Positions 35,047 to 43,964 are shown, counted from the stretch's first letter. The stretch: 64,000 bases of DNA from Flavobacteriaceae bacterium (GCA_947456955.1 CANGTQ010000007.1:1-64000); one strand, 5' to 3'. The notes: generated by a model not told the origin, from the sequence alone. Program-made: numbers and translations.

Positions 35047-37236
35047 ATGTCAACTTTACGTTTCCAAGCATTAAAAGATGCGTCAGGCAGAAAACCTGTA
35101 AAATTTGAAGAAGCCGGAAAAAAATCAGACCTTTTCGGTTCTAATGTGTTTAATGATAAAGCAATGAAGCAGTTCTTAACTTCAGATGCTCATAAAGGCG
35201 TAAAAGACGCGGTACAGCACGGAACTAAAATTGACAGAAAGCTAGCCGATTATATTGCAATGGGAATGAAAGAATGGGCATTGTCAAAAGGGGTAACTCA
35301 TTATACACATTGGTTTCAACCATTGACAGGAACAACAGCTGAAAAACATGATGCTTTTTTCGAAACTTCGTATGATGGTTCAGATCCGGTTGAAAAATTT
35401 GGTGGAGGACAATTAGTACAACAAGAACCAGATGCTTCATCTTTCCCAAATGGTGGAATCAGAAATACTTTCGAAGCGCGGGGATATACTGCTTGGGACC
35501 CAACTTCTCCGGCATTTATTTTTGGAACTACTTTGTGTATTCCAACGGTTTTCATTTCGTATACAGGTGAAGCTTTAGATTATAAAACCCCACTTTTACG
35601 TGCCTTAAATGCCGTAGATGAAGCCGCAGTTGATGTTTGTAAATATTTTGATAAAAATGTAAAAAAAGTAACAGCCACTTTAGGTTGGGAACAAGAATAT
35701 TTTTTAGTAGATGCTTCTTTGGCAAATTCTCGCCCCGATATCGTTATGACGGGTAGAACTTTGTTAGGTCATACATCCGCAAAAGGGCAACAATTAGATG
35801 ATCATTATTTTGGTTCAATTCCATCTCGTGCTTTAAATTATATGCGTGAACTTGAGGAAGAATGTATGTTACTCGGAATACCAGTAAAAACGCGTCATAA
35901 TGAAGTAGCACCAAACCAGTTTGAATTGGCTCCAATTTTTGAAGAAACCAATTTAGCGGTTGACCATAATTCACTATTAATGGATGTTATGTCAAAAGTG
36001 GGTGAACGCCACGATTTTAAAGTGTTGTTTCATGAAAAACCATTTAAAGGAGTTAACGGTTCTGGGAAACACAATAACTGGTCTATGGCAACTGATACAG
36101 GAGTAAACTTGTTATCTCCGGGCAAAACGCCAATGAGTAATTTACAATTCTTATCGTTTTTTATTAATACCATAAAAGCCGTTCAAGAATACGAAGAATT
36201 ACTTCGTGCTTCTATTGCAACTGCAAGTAATGATCATAGATTAGGAGCAAATGAAGCGCCACCAGCCATTATTTCAGTTTTCATTGGGCAACAATTAACT
36301 AAAGTTTTAGCTGAACTAGAAGGTGTAACTAAAGGCAAATTATCACCGGAAGAAAAAACAGACTTGAAATTAAACGTTGTTGGTAAAATTCCCGAAGTGA
36401 TTTTGGATAATACCGACAGAAACAGAACTTCACCGTTTGCTTTCACCGGAAATAAATTTGAATTCCGTGCCGTTGGTTCATCTGCTAACTGTGCTAATGC
36501 GATGACAACTTTGAATTCTATTGTGGCTAAACAATTAATTGATTTCAAAAAAGAAGTTGATACTTTAATTGAGAAAAAAGATTTAAAGAAAGACGAAGCT
36601 ATTTTTAATGTATTAAGAGAATACATTAAAGAAACAAAAAACATCCTTTTTGAGGGTGATGGTTATAGTGATGCTTGGGAAAAAGAAGCTAAAAAACGTG
36701 GTTTAAGTAATCATAAAACAACACCTTTAGCATTAAAAGCTAAAGTTTCTAAAAAAGCATTAGACTTATTCAAAGATTTGAATGTAATGAACCATGTAGA
36801 AGTAGAAGCGCGTTATGAAATCGAATTGGAAGAATACACCAAGAAAATTCAAATTGAAGGAAGAGTTTTGGGAGATATTGCTCGTAACCATGTAATTCCA
36901 ACTGCTATCCGTTATCAAAATACGCTGATTGAAAACGTTCGTGGATTAAAAGAAATCTTTGGAAAAGATTTTGAAAAAATTGCCAAAGAACAAATCTCTT
37001 TAATTAAAGAAATCTCCTCTCATATTGAAGGAATAAATTCTAATGTGGAAGATATGACCGAAGCCCGTAAAAAAGCAAATGCTTTGACCGATGCTCAAAA
37101 AATGGCCGAATCATATTGTGATAAAGTAAAACCCTATTTTGATGTAATAAGAGGACACTGCGATAAATTAGAGCTTTTGGTTGATGACGAGATATGGACT
37201 TTAACGAAATACAGAGAACTATTGTTTACGCGTTAA
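35047..37236 (+). CDS. glnN: Type III glutamine synthetase (GlnN)
   Basis: 729 residues, the length of GSIII (about 725-730) rather than GSI (about 450-470). It makes glutamine from glutamate, ammonia and ATP, and is a main ammonium-assimilating enzyme in many Bacteroidota. Visible family segments: H-W-F-Q-P-L-T-G-T-T-A-E-K-H-D, G-W-E-Q-E-Y-F-L-V-D, T-R-H-N-E-V-A-P-N-Q-F-E, H-E-K-P-F-K-G-V-N-G-S-G-K-H-N-N-W-S and N-R-T-S-P-F-A-F. It has its own promoter region with repeated sites and is closed by a strong terminator, so it is probably monocistronic. Confidence 0.95.
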   Translation: MSTLRFQALKDASGRKPVKFEEAGKKSDLFGSNVFNDKAMKQFLTSDAHKGVKDAVQHGTKIDRKLADYIAMGMKEWALSKGVTHYTHWFQPLTGTTAEKHDAFFETSYDGSDPVEKFGGGQLVQQEPDASSFPNGGIRNTFEARGYTAWDPTSPAFIFGTTLCIPTVFISYTGEALDYKTPLLRALNAVDEAAVDVCKYFDKNVKKVTATLGWEQEYFLVDASLANSRPDIVMTGRTLLGHTSAKGQQLDDHYFGSIPSRALNYMRELEEECMLLGIPVKTRHNEVAPNQFELAPIFEETNLAVDHNSLLMDVMSKVGERHDFKVLFHEKPFKGVNGSGKHNNWSMATDTGVNLLSPGKTPMSNLQFLSFFINTIKAVQEYEELLRASIATASNDHRLGANEAPPAIISVFIGQQLTKVLAELEGVTKGKLSPEEKTDLKLNVVGKIPEVILDNTDRNRTSPFAFTGNKFEFRAVGSSANCANAMTTLNSIVAKQLIDFKKEVDTLIEKKDLKKDEAIFNVLREYIKETKNILFEGDGYSDAWEKEAKKRGLSNHKTTPLALKAKVSKKALDLFKDLNVMNHVEVEARYEIELEEYTKKIQIEGRVLGDIARNHVIPTAIRYQNTLIENVRGLKEIFGKDFEKIAKEQISLIKEISSHIEGINSNVEDMTEARKKANALTDAQKMAESYCDKVKPYFDVIRGHCDKLELLVDDEIWTLTKYRELLFTR

Positions 37237-37258
37237 TTCTATTATTTGCCACAATTTT

Positions 37259-37285
37259 AAAAAACCCGCTCGAGCGGGTTTTTTT
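37259..37285 (+). terminator. Rho-independent terminator after glnN
   Basis: Perfect 13-bp arms AAAAAACCCGCTC and GAGCGGGTTTTTT meeting at 37271/37272, ending in a T run. Confidence 0.9.
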
Positions 37286-37385
37286 ATGATTTTTTTTGCA
37301 GTTATATTTTCTTTCTTCCATAATATTGCTTTGTTTTTGATTACTCAAAACAATTTTACGTAACTTTCGATTGTTTTTTTAACCT

Positions 37386-38273
37386 ATGAAAACATATTTT
37401 AACTTTTTTTTCTTTTTAATTTCAATGACCTCTTGTTTCGCTCAAGAGAAATTCACTGTGTATTTTGAGAGTAAAAAGTTTGAATTAAATAACAAAGAAA
37501 ATACAAAACTAAGTACTTGGATTTCCGAAAACAAGAGCAATAAAATAGTAGCCATTCACGGATTTACAGATGAAGATGGCACCAGTGGTTTCAACGATAC
37601 TTTAGCTCAAAAACGAGTAAATTGTATTTTCAACGCTGTTAAAAATCAAATCGTAATCAGAGAAGATTTTAAAACAAGAAGTTTTGGAGAAAGCTTTGAA
37701 CAATCAAAAAACAAGGCGGAAAATCGCAGAGTTGTCATTTATTATATTCTTGAAATAGATCTACCACGTGAAGATGAAATCCTCGGGATTAAAAAAGAAA
37801 TTGTCAAGGAACAACCTAGACCTGAAATTGTTTACCCAGAAAAATTAGTATTTGAAAATCCAAATGGAACCAAATCTGAGTTCAAACTCGACCACGCTTT
37901 TATGAAGAAAGTAGGTGAAGCCAAATCGGGCGAAAAACTCATAATTGAAAACCTGAATTTTGTTATCAATACGTTTGCTGTTGTTAATGAATCTCGTGGA
38001 AAATTGTATGAGTTACTTTTGGTACTTCAAAAAAATCCAAGTTTAAAAATTGAAATCCAAGGTCATTTATGTTGCATGCCTATTGACAGAGCTGATTTGT
38101 CAACGCAACGAGCTAAAGCGCTTTATAATTTTTTGCTGAATCAAAATATATCTAAGGACAGATTGTCATATAAAGGTTTTGGAAGCTCACAACCTATTTA
38201 TGCATTACCTGAAAAAGATGAACAAGAACGAGCTGCCAATCGCAGGGTAGAAATCTTAATCGTAAATAATTAA
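37386..38273 (+). CDS. Tandem double-OmpA domain protein (first of pair)
   Basis: 295 residues with signal peptide (M-K-T-Y-F-N-F-F-F-F-L-I-S-M-T-S-C-F-A-Q). Two OmpA C-terminal-like peptidoglycan-binding domains follow: domain 1 (about 25-125) with V-Y-F-E-S and G-F-T-D-E-D-G ... A-Q-K-R, domain 2 (about 185-293) with G-H-L-C-C and N-R-R-V-E-I-L. In domain 2 the usual G-H-T-D Asp is Cys, while the Arg of S-T-Q-R-A is kept. Periplasmic. Its stop overlaps the start of a paralogous gene. Confidence 0.8.
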   Translation: MKTYFNFFFFLISMTSCFAQEKFTVYFESKKFELNNKENTKLSTWISENKSNKIVAIHGFTDEDGTSGFNDTLAQKRVNCIFNAVKNQIVIREDFKTRSFGESFEQSKNKAENRRVVIYYILEIDLPREDEILGIKKEIVKEQPRPEIVYPEKLVFENPNGTKSEFKLDHAFMKKVGEAKSGEKLIIENLNFVINTFAVVNESRGKLYELLLVLQKNPSLKIEIQGHLCCMPIDRADLSTQRAKALYNFLLNQNISKDRLSYKGFGSSQPIYALPEKDEQERAANRRVEILIVNN

Positions 38274-39043
38274 TGAAAATAAAAATCATCATATTATTTT
38301 TTCTAATTTCCTTCAAATCTTTGGGACAAAAACAAATTGAAGTTTTTTTTGACTTCAATAAAGATTTTCCAAATCAAACTTCCATTTTAGAAATCAATGA
38401 GTGGATTGCTAAAAATAAAAATGTAGAAATCACTAAACTCCTTGGATATTGCGATAGCATTGATACCAAGGATTACAATAAAAAATTAGCAGTAAAACGC
38501 ATTGAAAATGTTCAGATCTTATTGGATAAAAGCGGTTTGAAGTTTAATAAAGAATTGGAAAAAACTGCTTTTGGTAAAGATTTCAAACAATCGAAAATTC
38601 AGGCAGAAAACAGAAAAGTAACCATTTTTTACAATGAACCTTTAATTTTACCTGCCGAAAGTGAATTGACCAAAAAGATAAAAAGCTCTAAGGTAGGAGA
38701 GATTATTACTTTGCCGAACATTTACTTTTTTAATAATTCAGCTCGAATTGTACCTAAATCGCAACCAACACTAATTGATTTGCGTTGTGCGATGGAAGAA
38801 AATCCAAAACTTAAAATCGAAATTCAGGGACATATTTGCTGTCAAATGAATGGTGATATAAACAATGTTTCCACAGCAAGAGCGCGCGCCATTTATAATT
38901 ATTTAATTCGAAGTAAAATTGATAGAAAGCGAATGACTTTTAAAGGTTATGGAACTTCAAAACCGATACACCCAATTCCAGAAAAAACTGAACAGGAAGA
39001 AAGCGAAAACCGTCGTGTTGAAATTCTCATCGTTGAGAAATAA
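38273..39043 (+). CDS. Tandem double-OmpA domain protein (second of pair)
   Basis: 256 residues, signal peptide M-K-I-K-I-I-I-L-F-F-L-I-S-F-K-S-L-G-Q. Same two-domain plan as its upstream neighbour: domain 1 with G-Y-C-D-S-I-D and A-V-K-R, domain 2 with G-H-I-C-C and S-T-A-R-A-R-A, ending N-R-R-V-E-I-L-I-V. The C-C pair in place of T-D is shared by both, so it is ancestral to the duplication. The start is inside the previous stop (TAATG). Probably envelope proteins that bind peptidoglycan through domain 1. Confidence 0.8.
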   Translation: MKIKIIILFFLISFKSLGQKQIEVFFDFNKDFPNQTSILEINEWIAKNKNVEITKLLGYCDSIDTKDYNKKLAVKRIENVQILLDKSGLKFNKELEKTAFGKDFKQSKIQAENRKVTIFYNEPLILPAESELTKKIKSSKVGEIITLPNIYFFNNSARIVPKSQPTLIDLRCAMEENPKLKIEIQGHICCQMNGDINNVSTARARAIYNYLIRSKIDRKRMTFKGYGTSKPIHPIPEKTEQEESENRRVEILIVEK

Positions 39044-39047
39044 ATCA

Positions 39048-39122
39048 ATTTGAAAATTTGAGAATTTGAAAATTAGAATAATTGTTTTTTCTATCTTCAA
39101 ATCTTCAAATCTTCAAATCATT
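39048..39122. repeat. Intergenic word repeat, imperfect long hairpin
   Basis: Left arm: TTTGAAAATTTGAGAATTTGAAAA at about 39050-39073 (written here only as three ATTTGA words). Right arm: three tandem CTTCAAAT words at about 39095-39119. The arms are complementary, with a T-rich loop. It may act as the terminator of the OmpA pair. Confidence 0.55.
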
Positions 39123-39134
39123 TCACCTTCAAAT

Positions 39135-39165
39135 TGTCTAATTCACACATTAGACATATCTTTGC
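39135..39165 (+). promoter_or_regulatory. Promoter of the purM-like gene with internal dyad
   Basis: TTG at 39135-39137 and TATCTTTG at 39158-39165, spaced 20 bases: a full Bacteroidota promoter. The dyad GTCTAAT-N6-ATTAGAC (39137-39156) fills the spacer, as an operator would. It decides the start at 39188 over the distal in-frame start at 39134. Confidence 0.6.
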
Positions 39166-39187
39166 GGAACAACACACAACACTAAAC

Positions 39188-40366
39188 ATGAGTTCCGATA
39201 ACAGTCAACGTTACAATCTTCGAGGAGTATCGGCTTCAAAAGAAGACGTACACAACGCTATTAAAAACATCGACAAAGGATTATTCCCAAAAGCTTTCTG
39301 CAAAATTGTTCCCGATTATCTTACTAATGATGACAACTATTGCCTCATTATGCATGCCGATGGAGCTGGAACTAAATCGTCTTTGGCCTATTTGTATTGG
39401 AGAGAAACCGGAGATATTTCCGTTTGGAAAGGTATTGCACAAGACGCCTTGATTATGAATATTGACGATTTGCTTTGTGTTGGTGCGACTGATAATATAC
39501 TGCTTTCATCAACTATCGGAAGAAATAAAAACCTAATTCCGGCAGAAGTGATTTCTGCCATTATCAACGGAACTGAAGAATTGATTGCAGAGCTAAAAAC
39601 GTTTGGTGTTACCATCCATTCTACTGGCGGTGAAACGGCTGATGTTGGCGATTTAGTGCGAACGATAATTGTAGATTCAACCGTTACAGCCCGAATGAAA
39701 CGCAGTGATGTAATTGATAATGCAAATATCAAAGCAGGAGATGTGATTGTTGGTTTGGCTTCTTTCGGCCAGGCCAAATATGAAAAAAGTTACAATGGCG
39801 GAATGGGAAGCAACGGTTTGACATCAGCGCGTCATGACGTTTTTGCCAGCTATTTAGCCGAGAAATATCCGGAAAGTTTTGATAGTTCGGTCCCAAATGA
39901 TTTGGTCTATTCCGGAAACACAAAACTCACGGACGAAGTTGAAAATTCTCCAATTGATGCTGGAAAATTAGTGCTGTCACCAACTAGAACATACGCCCCA
40001 ATCATTAAAACTATTCTAAACAAATACACACCAAAAGACATCCACGGAATGGTGCATTGTTCCGGTGGAGCACAAACAAAAGTGCTTCATTTCGTAGATA
40101 AAGTTCATGTAATAAAAGACAATCTTTTTCCCGTTCCGCCACTTTTCAAATTGATACAAGAACAATCCAAAACGAGTTGGAAAGAAATGTATCAAGTCTT
40201 TAACTGCGGCCACCGAATGGAATTATATGTTCCAAAAGAAATTGCCAATGATATAATCGAGATCTCAAAATCTTTTGGTGTTGAGGCTCAAATTGTGGGT
40301 AGAGTAGAGGCAAGCGAAAATAATAAACTCACTATTACTAGTGTGTTTGGGAAGTTTGAGTATTAA
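39188..40366 (+). CDS. purM: Phosphoribosylformylglycinamidine cyclo-ligase-like (AIR synthase)
   Basis: 392 residues from the ATG at 39188, the length usual for the Bacteroidota form. PurM closes the imidazole ring in purine synthesis (FGAM to AIR, ATP-dependent). Landmarks: Y-N-L-R-G-V-S-A-S-K-E-D-V-H, M-H-A-D-G-A-G-T-K-S-S (ATP/metal loop), D-A-L-I-M-N-I-D-D-L-L-C-V-G-A, and G-G-E-T-A-D-V-G. A dyad lies inside its promoter, so purine-responsive repression is possible. The gene is isolated from other pur genes apart from the distant purA. Confidence 0.85.
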   Translation: MSSDNSQRYNLRGVSASKEDVHNAIKNIDKGLFPKAFCKIVPDYLTNDDNYCLIMHADGAGTKSSLAYLYWRETGDISVWKGIAQDALIMNIDDLLCVGATDNILLSSTIGRNKNLIPAEVISAIINGTEELIAELKTFGVTIHSTGGETADVGDLVRTIIVDSTVTARMKRSDVIDNANIKAGDVIVGLASFGQAKYEKSYNGGMGSNGLTSARHDVFASYLAEKYPESFDSSVPNDLVYSGNTKLTDEVENSPIDAGKLVLSPTRTYAPIIKTILNKYTPKDIHGMVHCSGGAQTKVLHFVDKVHVIKDNLFPVPPLFKLIQEQSKTSWKEMYQVFNCGHRMELYVPKEIANDIIEISKSFGVEAQIVGRVEASENNKLTITSVFGKFEY

Positions 40367-40373
40367 AATAGAA

Positions 40374-40805
40374 ATGATGACTATCAACCTAAAAAATGGT
40401 GTCGATAAATTGCTTTTTGGAATGAAGCAAAAGGATGTTGAGTTGCTTTATGGCAAACCTAGTAAGCAATTTAATGATGAAGATGGTAATGTCATTTTTT
40501 TGTATAATCAGCAAAAATGGAGTTTAACCTTTTATGAAGACGAAGCTTTTCGTTTGGGTTATATAATTTGCTCGCATCCAGATGCCACCATTTTGGATAA
40601 AAAAATTATTGGAAGAAATATAGAGGTTGTTAAAAATGAATTGCCATTTAAATCCTGGACAAAAGAAGATTTTGATACTACAGAAAATCACTTCAATGAA
40701 AGCAACTGGTTGATTTTACAATCTGAATACGATGATGTTATACGAGTTGAAATAGGAGCAATTATCAATGACAAAGACGAGTTTGATTGGAAGTTTAAAA
40801 GCTAA
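40374..40805 (+). CDS. Hypothetical protein (143 residues)
   Basis: Start at 40374 (or 40377), eight bases after the purM stop; an in-frame start at 40341 would overlap purM. No signal peptide, acidic, mixed alpha/beta. The N-terminal G-M-K-Q-K-D-V-E-L-L-Y-G-K-P-S is reminiscent of the BamE/SmpA-like pattern, and a weak second copy follows (I-I-G-R-N-I-E-V-V-K-N-E-L-P). I do not recognise the family. Probably cotranscribed with purM. Confidence 0.55.
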   Translation: MMTINLKNGVDKLLFGMKQKDVELLYGKPSKQFNDEDGNVIFLYNQQKWSLTFYEDEAFRLGYIICSHPDATILDKKIIGRNIEVVKNELPFKSWTKEDFDTTENHFNESNWLILQSEYDDVIRVEIGAIINDKDEFDWKFKS

Positions 40806-40893
40806 TTAACCACAAAGATCACCAAGAAAAAGGCACAAGTTCACTAAGTTTTGTATTGCGCTTTGTGCCTTCTTTGTGTTACTTAGTGGTTAA
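40806..40893. repeat. Intergenic hairpin of word repeats between convergent genes
   Basis: Ends are perfect inverted 8-mers TTAACCAC (40806-40813) and GTGGTTAA (40886-40893). In between are CACAAAG, GGCACAAG and CTTTGTGCC/CTTTGTG words, largely complementary. It abuts the stop of the hypothetical gene and lies 3 bases from the clpS stop, so a bidirectional terminator role fits. Confidence 0.7.
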
Positions 40894-40895
40894 AC

Positions 40896-41177
40896 TTATA
40901 TAATTTCCGCGCTTAAACCTGCTTCAAGTAATTGGGTACATTGTGGTTTTAGTTCATCAAACGAACCTGTTTTAACAGTACACTTTCCTTTATAGTGAAC
41001 TAAAATGGCACATTGTTCGGCTTGTTCCGGAGTATGATTACATACTCGAATCAGTGTGTCAATCACATGATCAAAAGTGTTGACATCATCGTTATACAAT
41101 ACGATTTCGTTATTAATTCCGATTTGTTCTTCAACTAAAACGTCTTCCTGAACTTTTTCGATAGTACTCATTTTCAT
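40896..41177 (-). CDS. clpS: ClpS, adaptor of the Clp protease
   Basis: 93 residues (or 91 from the ATG at 41171). ClpS binds the ClpA-type chaperone and delivers N-degron substrates. The signature N-E-I-V-L-Y-N-D-D-V-N-T-F-D-H-V-I and the T-G-S-F-D-E segment match the family. It is transcribed after prmA; the gap is 31 bases. Confidence 0.92.
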   Translation of the reverse strand: MKMSTIEKVQEDVLVEEQIGINNEIVLYNDDVNTFDHVIDTLIRVCNHTPEQAEQCAILVHYKGKCTVKTGSFDELKPQCTQLLEAGLSAEII

Positions 41178-41208
41178 AGCGTTTTACAAGGTGTAAAATT
41201 TTCAACAG

Positions 41209-42042
41209 CTAATTTACATATTTCAACGAAACCCAATTATTTCTTTCGAATTTTTTAACAAATGTCAATCCTTTTTCGGTGCAGGACTCATCAATAAATG
41301 GAATGTCTTCATTATAGAAACCACTTAATAAAAGGATTCCGTTTTTGTTTAAACAATCCACATATTGTTGCATGTCATTTAATAATATATTGCGATTGAT
41401 ATTGGCAATTATCAGGTCATATTTATTTCCTTTTAATAAAGAAGCATCGCCCTCATAAACAGAGATTTCATAGCAATTATTACGTTCTGCATTTTCAATA
41501 GAATTCAAGTAACACCAATTATCTATATCGATGGCGTCAATGGGTTTGGCACCTTTCATTTCGGCAAGAATAGCCAAAATAGCTGTTCCGCAACCCATGT
41601 CTAGTGTTTTTAAATTTGAAACATTAGTTTCTAAAAGATGTTGAATCATCATATGTGTAGTTTCATGATGACCAGTTCCGAAGCTCATTTTTGGTTCGAT
41701 TACTATATCAAATTCGGCATAAGTTTTTGGGTGGAAAGGTGCGCGAACATGGCATTTGCCATTTACATCGATTGGTTCGAAGTTTTTTTCCCATTCCTCA
41801 TTCCAATTGACTTGCTCAATTTCTTCTATTGTATGGGAAATAGTGAAGTCAGGAGAATCTAACAAATAAATATCATCTAATATATTTTTAGTCCAAAGGT
41901 CTTTTTGAATATAGGCACTAAATCCATTTTCAGTTTCCATAAAACTTTCAAAAGGTTTTTCGCCAAGTTCTGCGATTAAAATTTCGGAACCTGGTTCTTT
42001 TGGGTCAACCGAAAAATGGTATGCTAAATAGATGTTTGACAT
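41209..42042 (-). CDS. prmA: Ribosomal protein L11 methyltransferase
   Basis: 277 residues, cytoplasmic. It trimethylates ribosomal protein L11 using S-adenosylmethionine. The SAM motif is L-D-M-G-C-G-T-A-I-L-A-I-L-A; the substrate-binding region follows with D-I-D-N-W-C and I-I-A-N-I-N-R-N-I-L-L. The P-K-M-S-F-G-T-G-H-H-E-T-T segment is the family hallmark. A -7 element lies 11 bases before the start codon. Confidence 0.93.
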   Translation of the reverse strand: MSNIYLAYHFSVDPKEPGSEILIAELGEKPFESFMETENGFSAYIQKDLWTKNILDDIYLLDSPDFTISHTIEEIEQVNWNEEWEKNFEPIDVNGKCHVRAPFHPKTYAEFDIVIEPKMSFGTGHHETTHMMIQHLLETNVSNLKTLDMGCGTAILAILAEMKGAKPIDAIDIDNWCYLNSIENAERNNCYEISVYEGDASLLKGNKYDLIIANINRNILLNDMQQYVDCLNKNGILLLSGFYNEDIPFIDESCTEKGLTFVKKFERNNWVSLKYVN

Positions 42043-42053
42043 TCTTTTTTTTG

Positions 42054-42061
42054 CAAAGGTA
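42054..42061 (-). promoter_or_regulatory. -7 element of prmA
   Basis: The minus strand reads TACCTTTG, 11 bases before the ATG, implying a very short 5' leader. Confidence 0.4.
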
Positions 42062-42100
42062 ACAATCGTAACCCTTAGTATGAATTCATTTCATTAAAAA

Positions 42101-42571
42101 TTAATCATCTGTATTGGCAACAGTTTTTAAACTGGCATTTGGAATTTCGTCAGGTGTAACACTAAAAATCATCAACTTGCTGTAGCGTTTTCCGTCTACG
42201 TCATAAAGATAAGTAATAGTATTTTCTTTAGGATTATAGACCAATTTTGCTCTCATAAATTTGGAACGGATTAACCATGTTCCTTCTTCTTCGCTGGTTT
42301 GTGTGAATTCAATAATGGAGCCATGATGCAATCTCGCTAGCCCATTATCATTCATGCTGATTACGATATAACCATTAGTTTTGGAACCTATTTCACGAAT
42401 ATCAATAACAGAGTTTTCATATTCTGTTTCTTTAAGTTCGTATTTTTCGAACTCTTTGTTCCAGATATAATATTTTCGAGATTCGGATTGAAACCGTTTC
42501 TGAATATCTATTTGGGCATTTGTGTTCCAACAGTATACACTCAAAAACAGTAGGATGAGTTTTGCTTTCAT
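42101..42571 (-). CDS. Hypothetical secreted protein
   Basis: 156 residues from the ATG at 42571; a longer in-frame start (42625) would lack a proper signal peptide. The signal peptide is M-K-A-K-L-I-L-L-F-L-S-V-Y-C-W-N-T-N-A-Q. The mature part is mostly beta, with charged and Tyr-rich strands and no cysteine. No family recognised. A terminator for the tpiA transcript lies upstream, so it probably has its own promoter. Confidence 0.65.
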   Translation of the reverse strand: MKAKLILLFLSVYCWNTNAQIDIQKRFQSESRKYYIWNKEFEKYELKETEYENSVIDIREIGSKTNGYIVISMNDNGLARLHHGSIIEFTQTSEEEGTWLIRSKFMRAKLVYNPKENTITYLYDVDGKRYSKLMIFSVTPDEIPNASLKTVANTDD

Positions 42572-42659
42572 TTGTTTTGACTTTAGGGTGAAGTAAAAAT
42601 AGTCAATTAATTCGATTAAAAGCAAAAATAATCGATAAAATACAAATTAATATTAAAAA

Positions 42660-42693
42660 AATAAAAATAACCTTTCAAAAAATATGAAAGGTT
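42660..42693 (-). terminator. Terminator after tpiA
   Basis: On the minus strand 9-bp arms AACCTTTCA and TGAAAGGTT (42669-42677, 42685-42693) with a 7-base loop and a following T-rich run. It ends the TlpA-like/tpiA transcript. Confidence 0.75.
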
Positions 42694-42714
42694 GTTATTT
42701 AAATACTATTTTTC

Positions 42715-43467
42715 TTATATTGAACTTACAATTGCGGCAAAGTCTGTTGCTTTTAAAGCGGCACCACCAATTAGTCCACCATCGACATCGGGTTTTGAGA
42801 AAATTTCTTTAGCGTTTTCTGGTTTAACGCTACCGCCATAAAGTATAGATACATCTTCGGCGATAGTACTCCCAAAACGTTGTCTAACAGTTTCTCTGAT
42901 AAAGCGGTGCATTTCCTGTGCTTGTTCTGGAGAAGCGGTTTCTCCTGTTCCAATAGCCCAAACAGGCTCGTATGCTAAAACTATTTGTTCCCAATTTTCA
43001 TCTTTAATATGAAACAATCCGTCACGAAGTTGGTTTTCTACTATGTTAAAGTGTTGGTTGTTTTGTCTGTCTTTTAGTTCTTCACCAAAGCAAAAAATGA
43101 CTGTCATATTGTGAGATAATGCAGTAGTTACTTTATCTGCCAAAATAAAATCGGTTTCATGAAAATAAGCACGTCTTTCAGAATGACCAATGATAACGAT
43201 ATTTACTCCAATACTTTTAAGCATATCTGCTGAAATTTCACCAGTATAAGCGCCACTTTCAAACTGACTCATATTTTGAGCAGCTACAGCAATATTAGTA
43301 AACTCCAAATGATCAACAGCTGAAGCTAGATTAATAAATGTTGGTGCAACGATAACTTGTGCTTCAACATCATTAGGTAATTTATCAATTAATTCATTTA
43401 ATAAATCTTCTGTTTCTTCAGCATTTTTGTGCATTTTCCAATTGCCTGCAACAATTTTTTGTCTCAT
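42715..43467 (-). CDS. tpiA: Triosephosphate isomerase
   Basis: 250 residues. Interconverts dihydroxyacetone phosphate and glyceraldehyde 3-phosphate. Key residues visible: G-N-W-K-M-H (Lys), V-I-I-G-H-S-E-R-R (catalytic His) and L-A-Y-E-P-V-W-A-I-G-T-G (catalytic Glu), with the G-G-S-V-K-P-E-N phosphate loop. Its start overlaps the stop of the TlpA-like gene by one base, so they are coupled. Confidence 0.97.
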   Translation of the reverse strand: MRQKIVAGNWKMHKNAEETEDLLNELIDKLPNDVEAQVIVAPTFINLASAVDHLEFTNIAVAAQNMSQFESGAYTGEISADMLKSIGVNIVIIGHSERRAYFHETDFILADKVTTALSHNMTVIFCFGEELKDRQNNQHFNIVENQLRDGLFHIKDENWEQIVLAYEPVWAIGTGETASPEQAQEMHRFIRETVRQRFGSTIAEDVSILYGGSVKPENAKEIFSKPDVDGGLIGGAALKATDFAAIVSSI

Positions 43468-43964
43468 TATTCTAGATTTTTTAATTGCTTATTAATTTTA
43501 TCAAAATCAGTTTCAATAGCACGATATATTACAATTTTGCCTTTTTTATCAATAATAATATATCTTGGAATCCAATCTAAATCTATTGATTTCCCAAATT
43601 CACCTTTCATGCCATCGGTTGCCCAATAATGATCACCTTTTAATTCGTGTTTTTCAATTCCGGCTTGCCATTTGTCAAAAGCTTTATCCATTGAAATAAA
43701 TACATAATCTACATTTGGATTATTGGTTTGCATTTCTTTTACTTTTGGCATGGCTTTTACGCAATCGCTGCACCAAGATGCCCAAATTTCAATAACTGTA
43801 ACTTTACCATTATGTTTTTTTAATATTTCACTAAAAGAAATTTCTTTATTATCGATAGAAATTATTTTTTTTGATAAACTCTCTTTGGAAAATTCTTTGT
43901 TTTGTGCATTGCTACAAGATAAAGCAGTCACAGTTGTAAGTAAATAGAGAGCAATTTTTTTCAT
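43467..43964 (-). CDS. TlpA-like thioredoxin lipoprotein
   Basis: 165 residues with lipoprotein signal (lipobox T-A-L-S-C, Cys17). The thioredoxin-fold active site is W-A-S-W-C-S-D-C (C65, C68) and the cis-Pro region W-I-P-R-Y-I is present. It is probably an envelope-bound, periplasm-facing thiol reductase. It is coupled to tpiA and follows a small membrane protein and a MauE/thioredoxin fusion, so redox genes flank tpiA on one side. Confidence 0.88.
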   Translation of the reverse strand: MKKIALYLLTTVTALSCSNAQNKEFSKESLSKKIISIDNKEISFSEILKKHNGKVTVIEIWASWCSDCVKAMPKVKEMQTNNPNVDYVFISMDKAFDKWQAGIEKHELKGDHYWATDGMKGEFGKSIDLDWIPRYIIIDKKGKIVIYRAIETDFDKINKQLKNLE

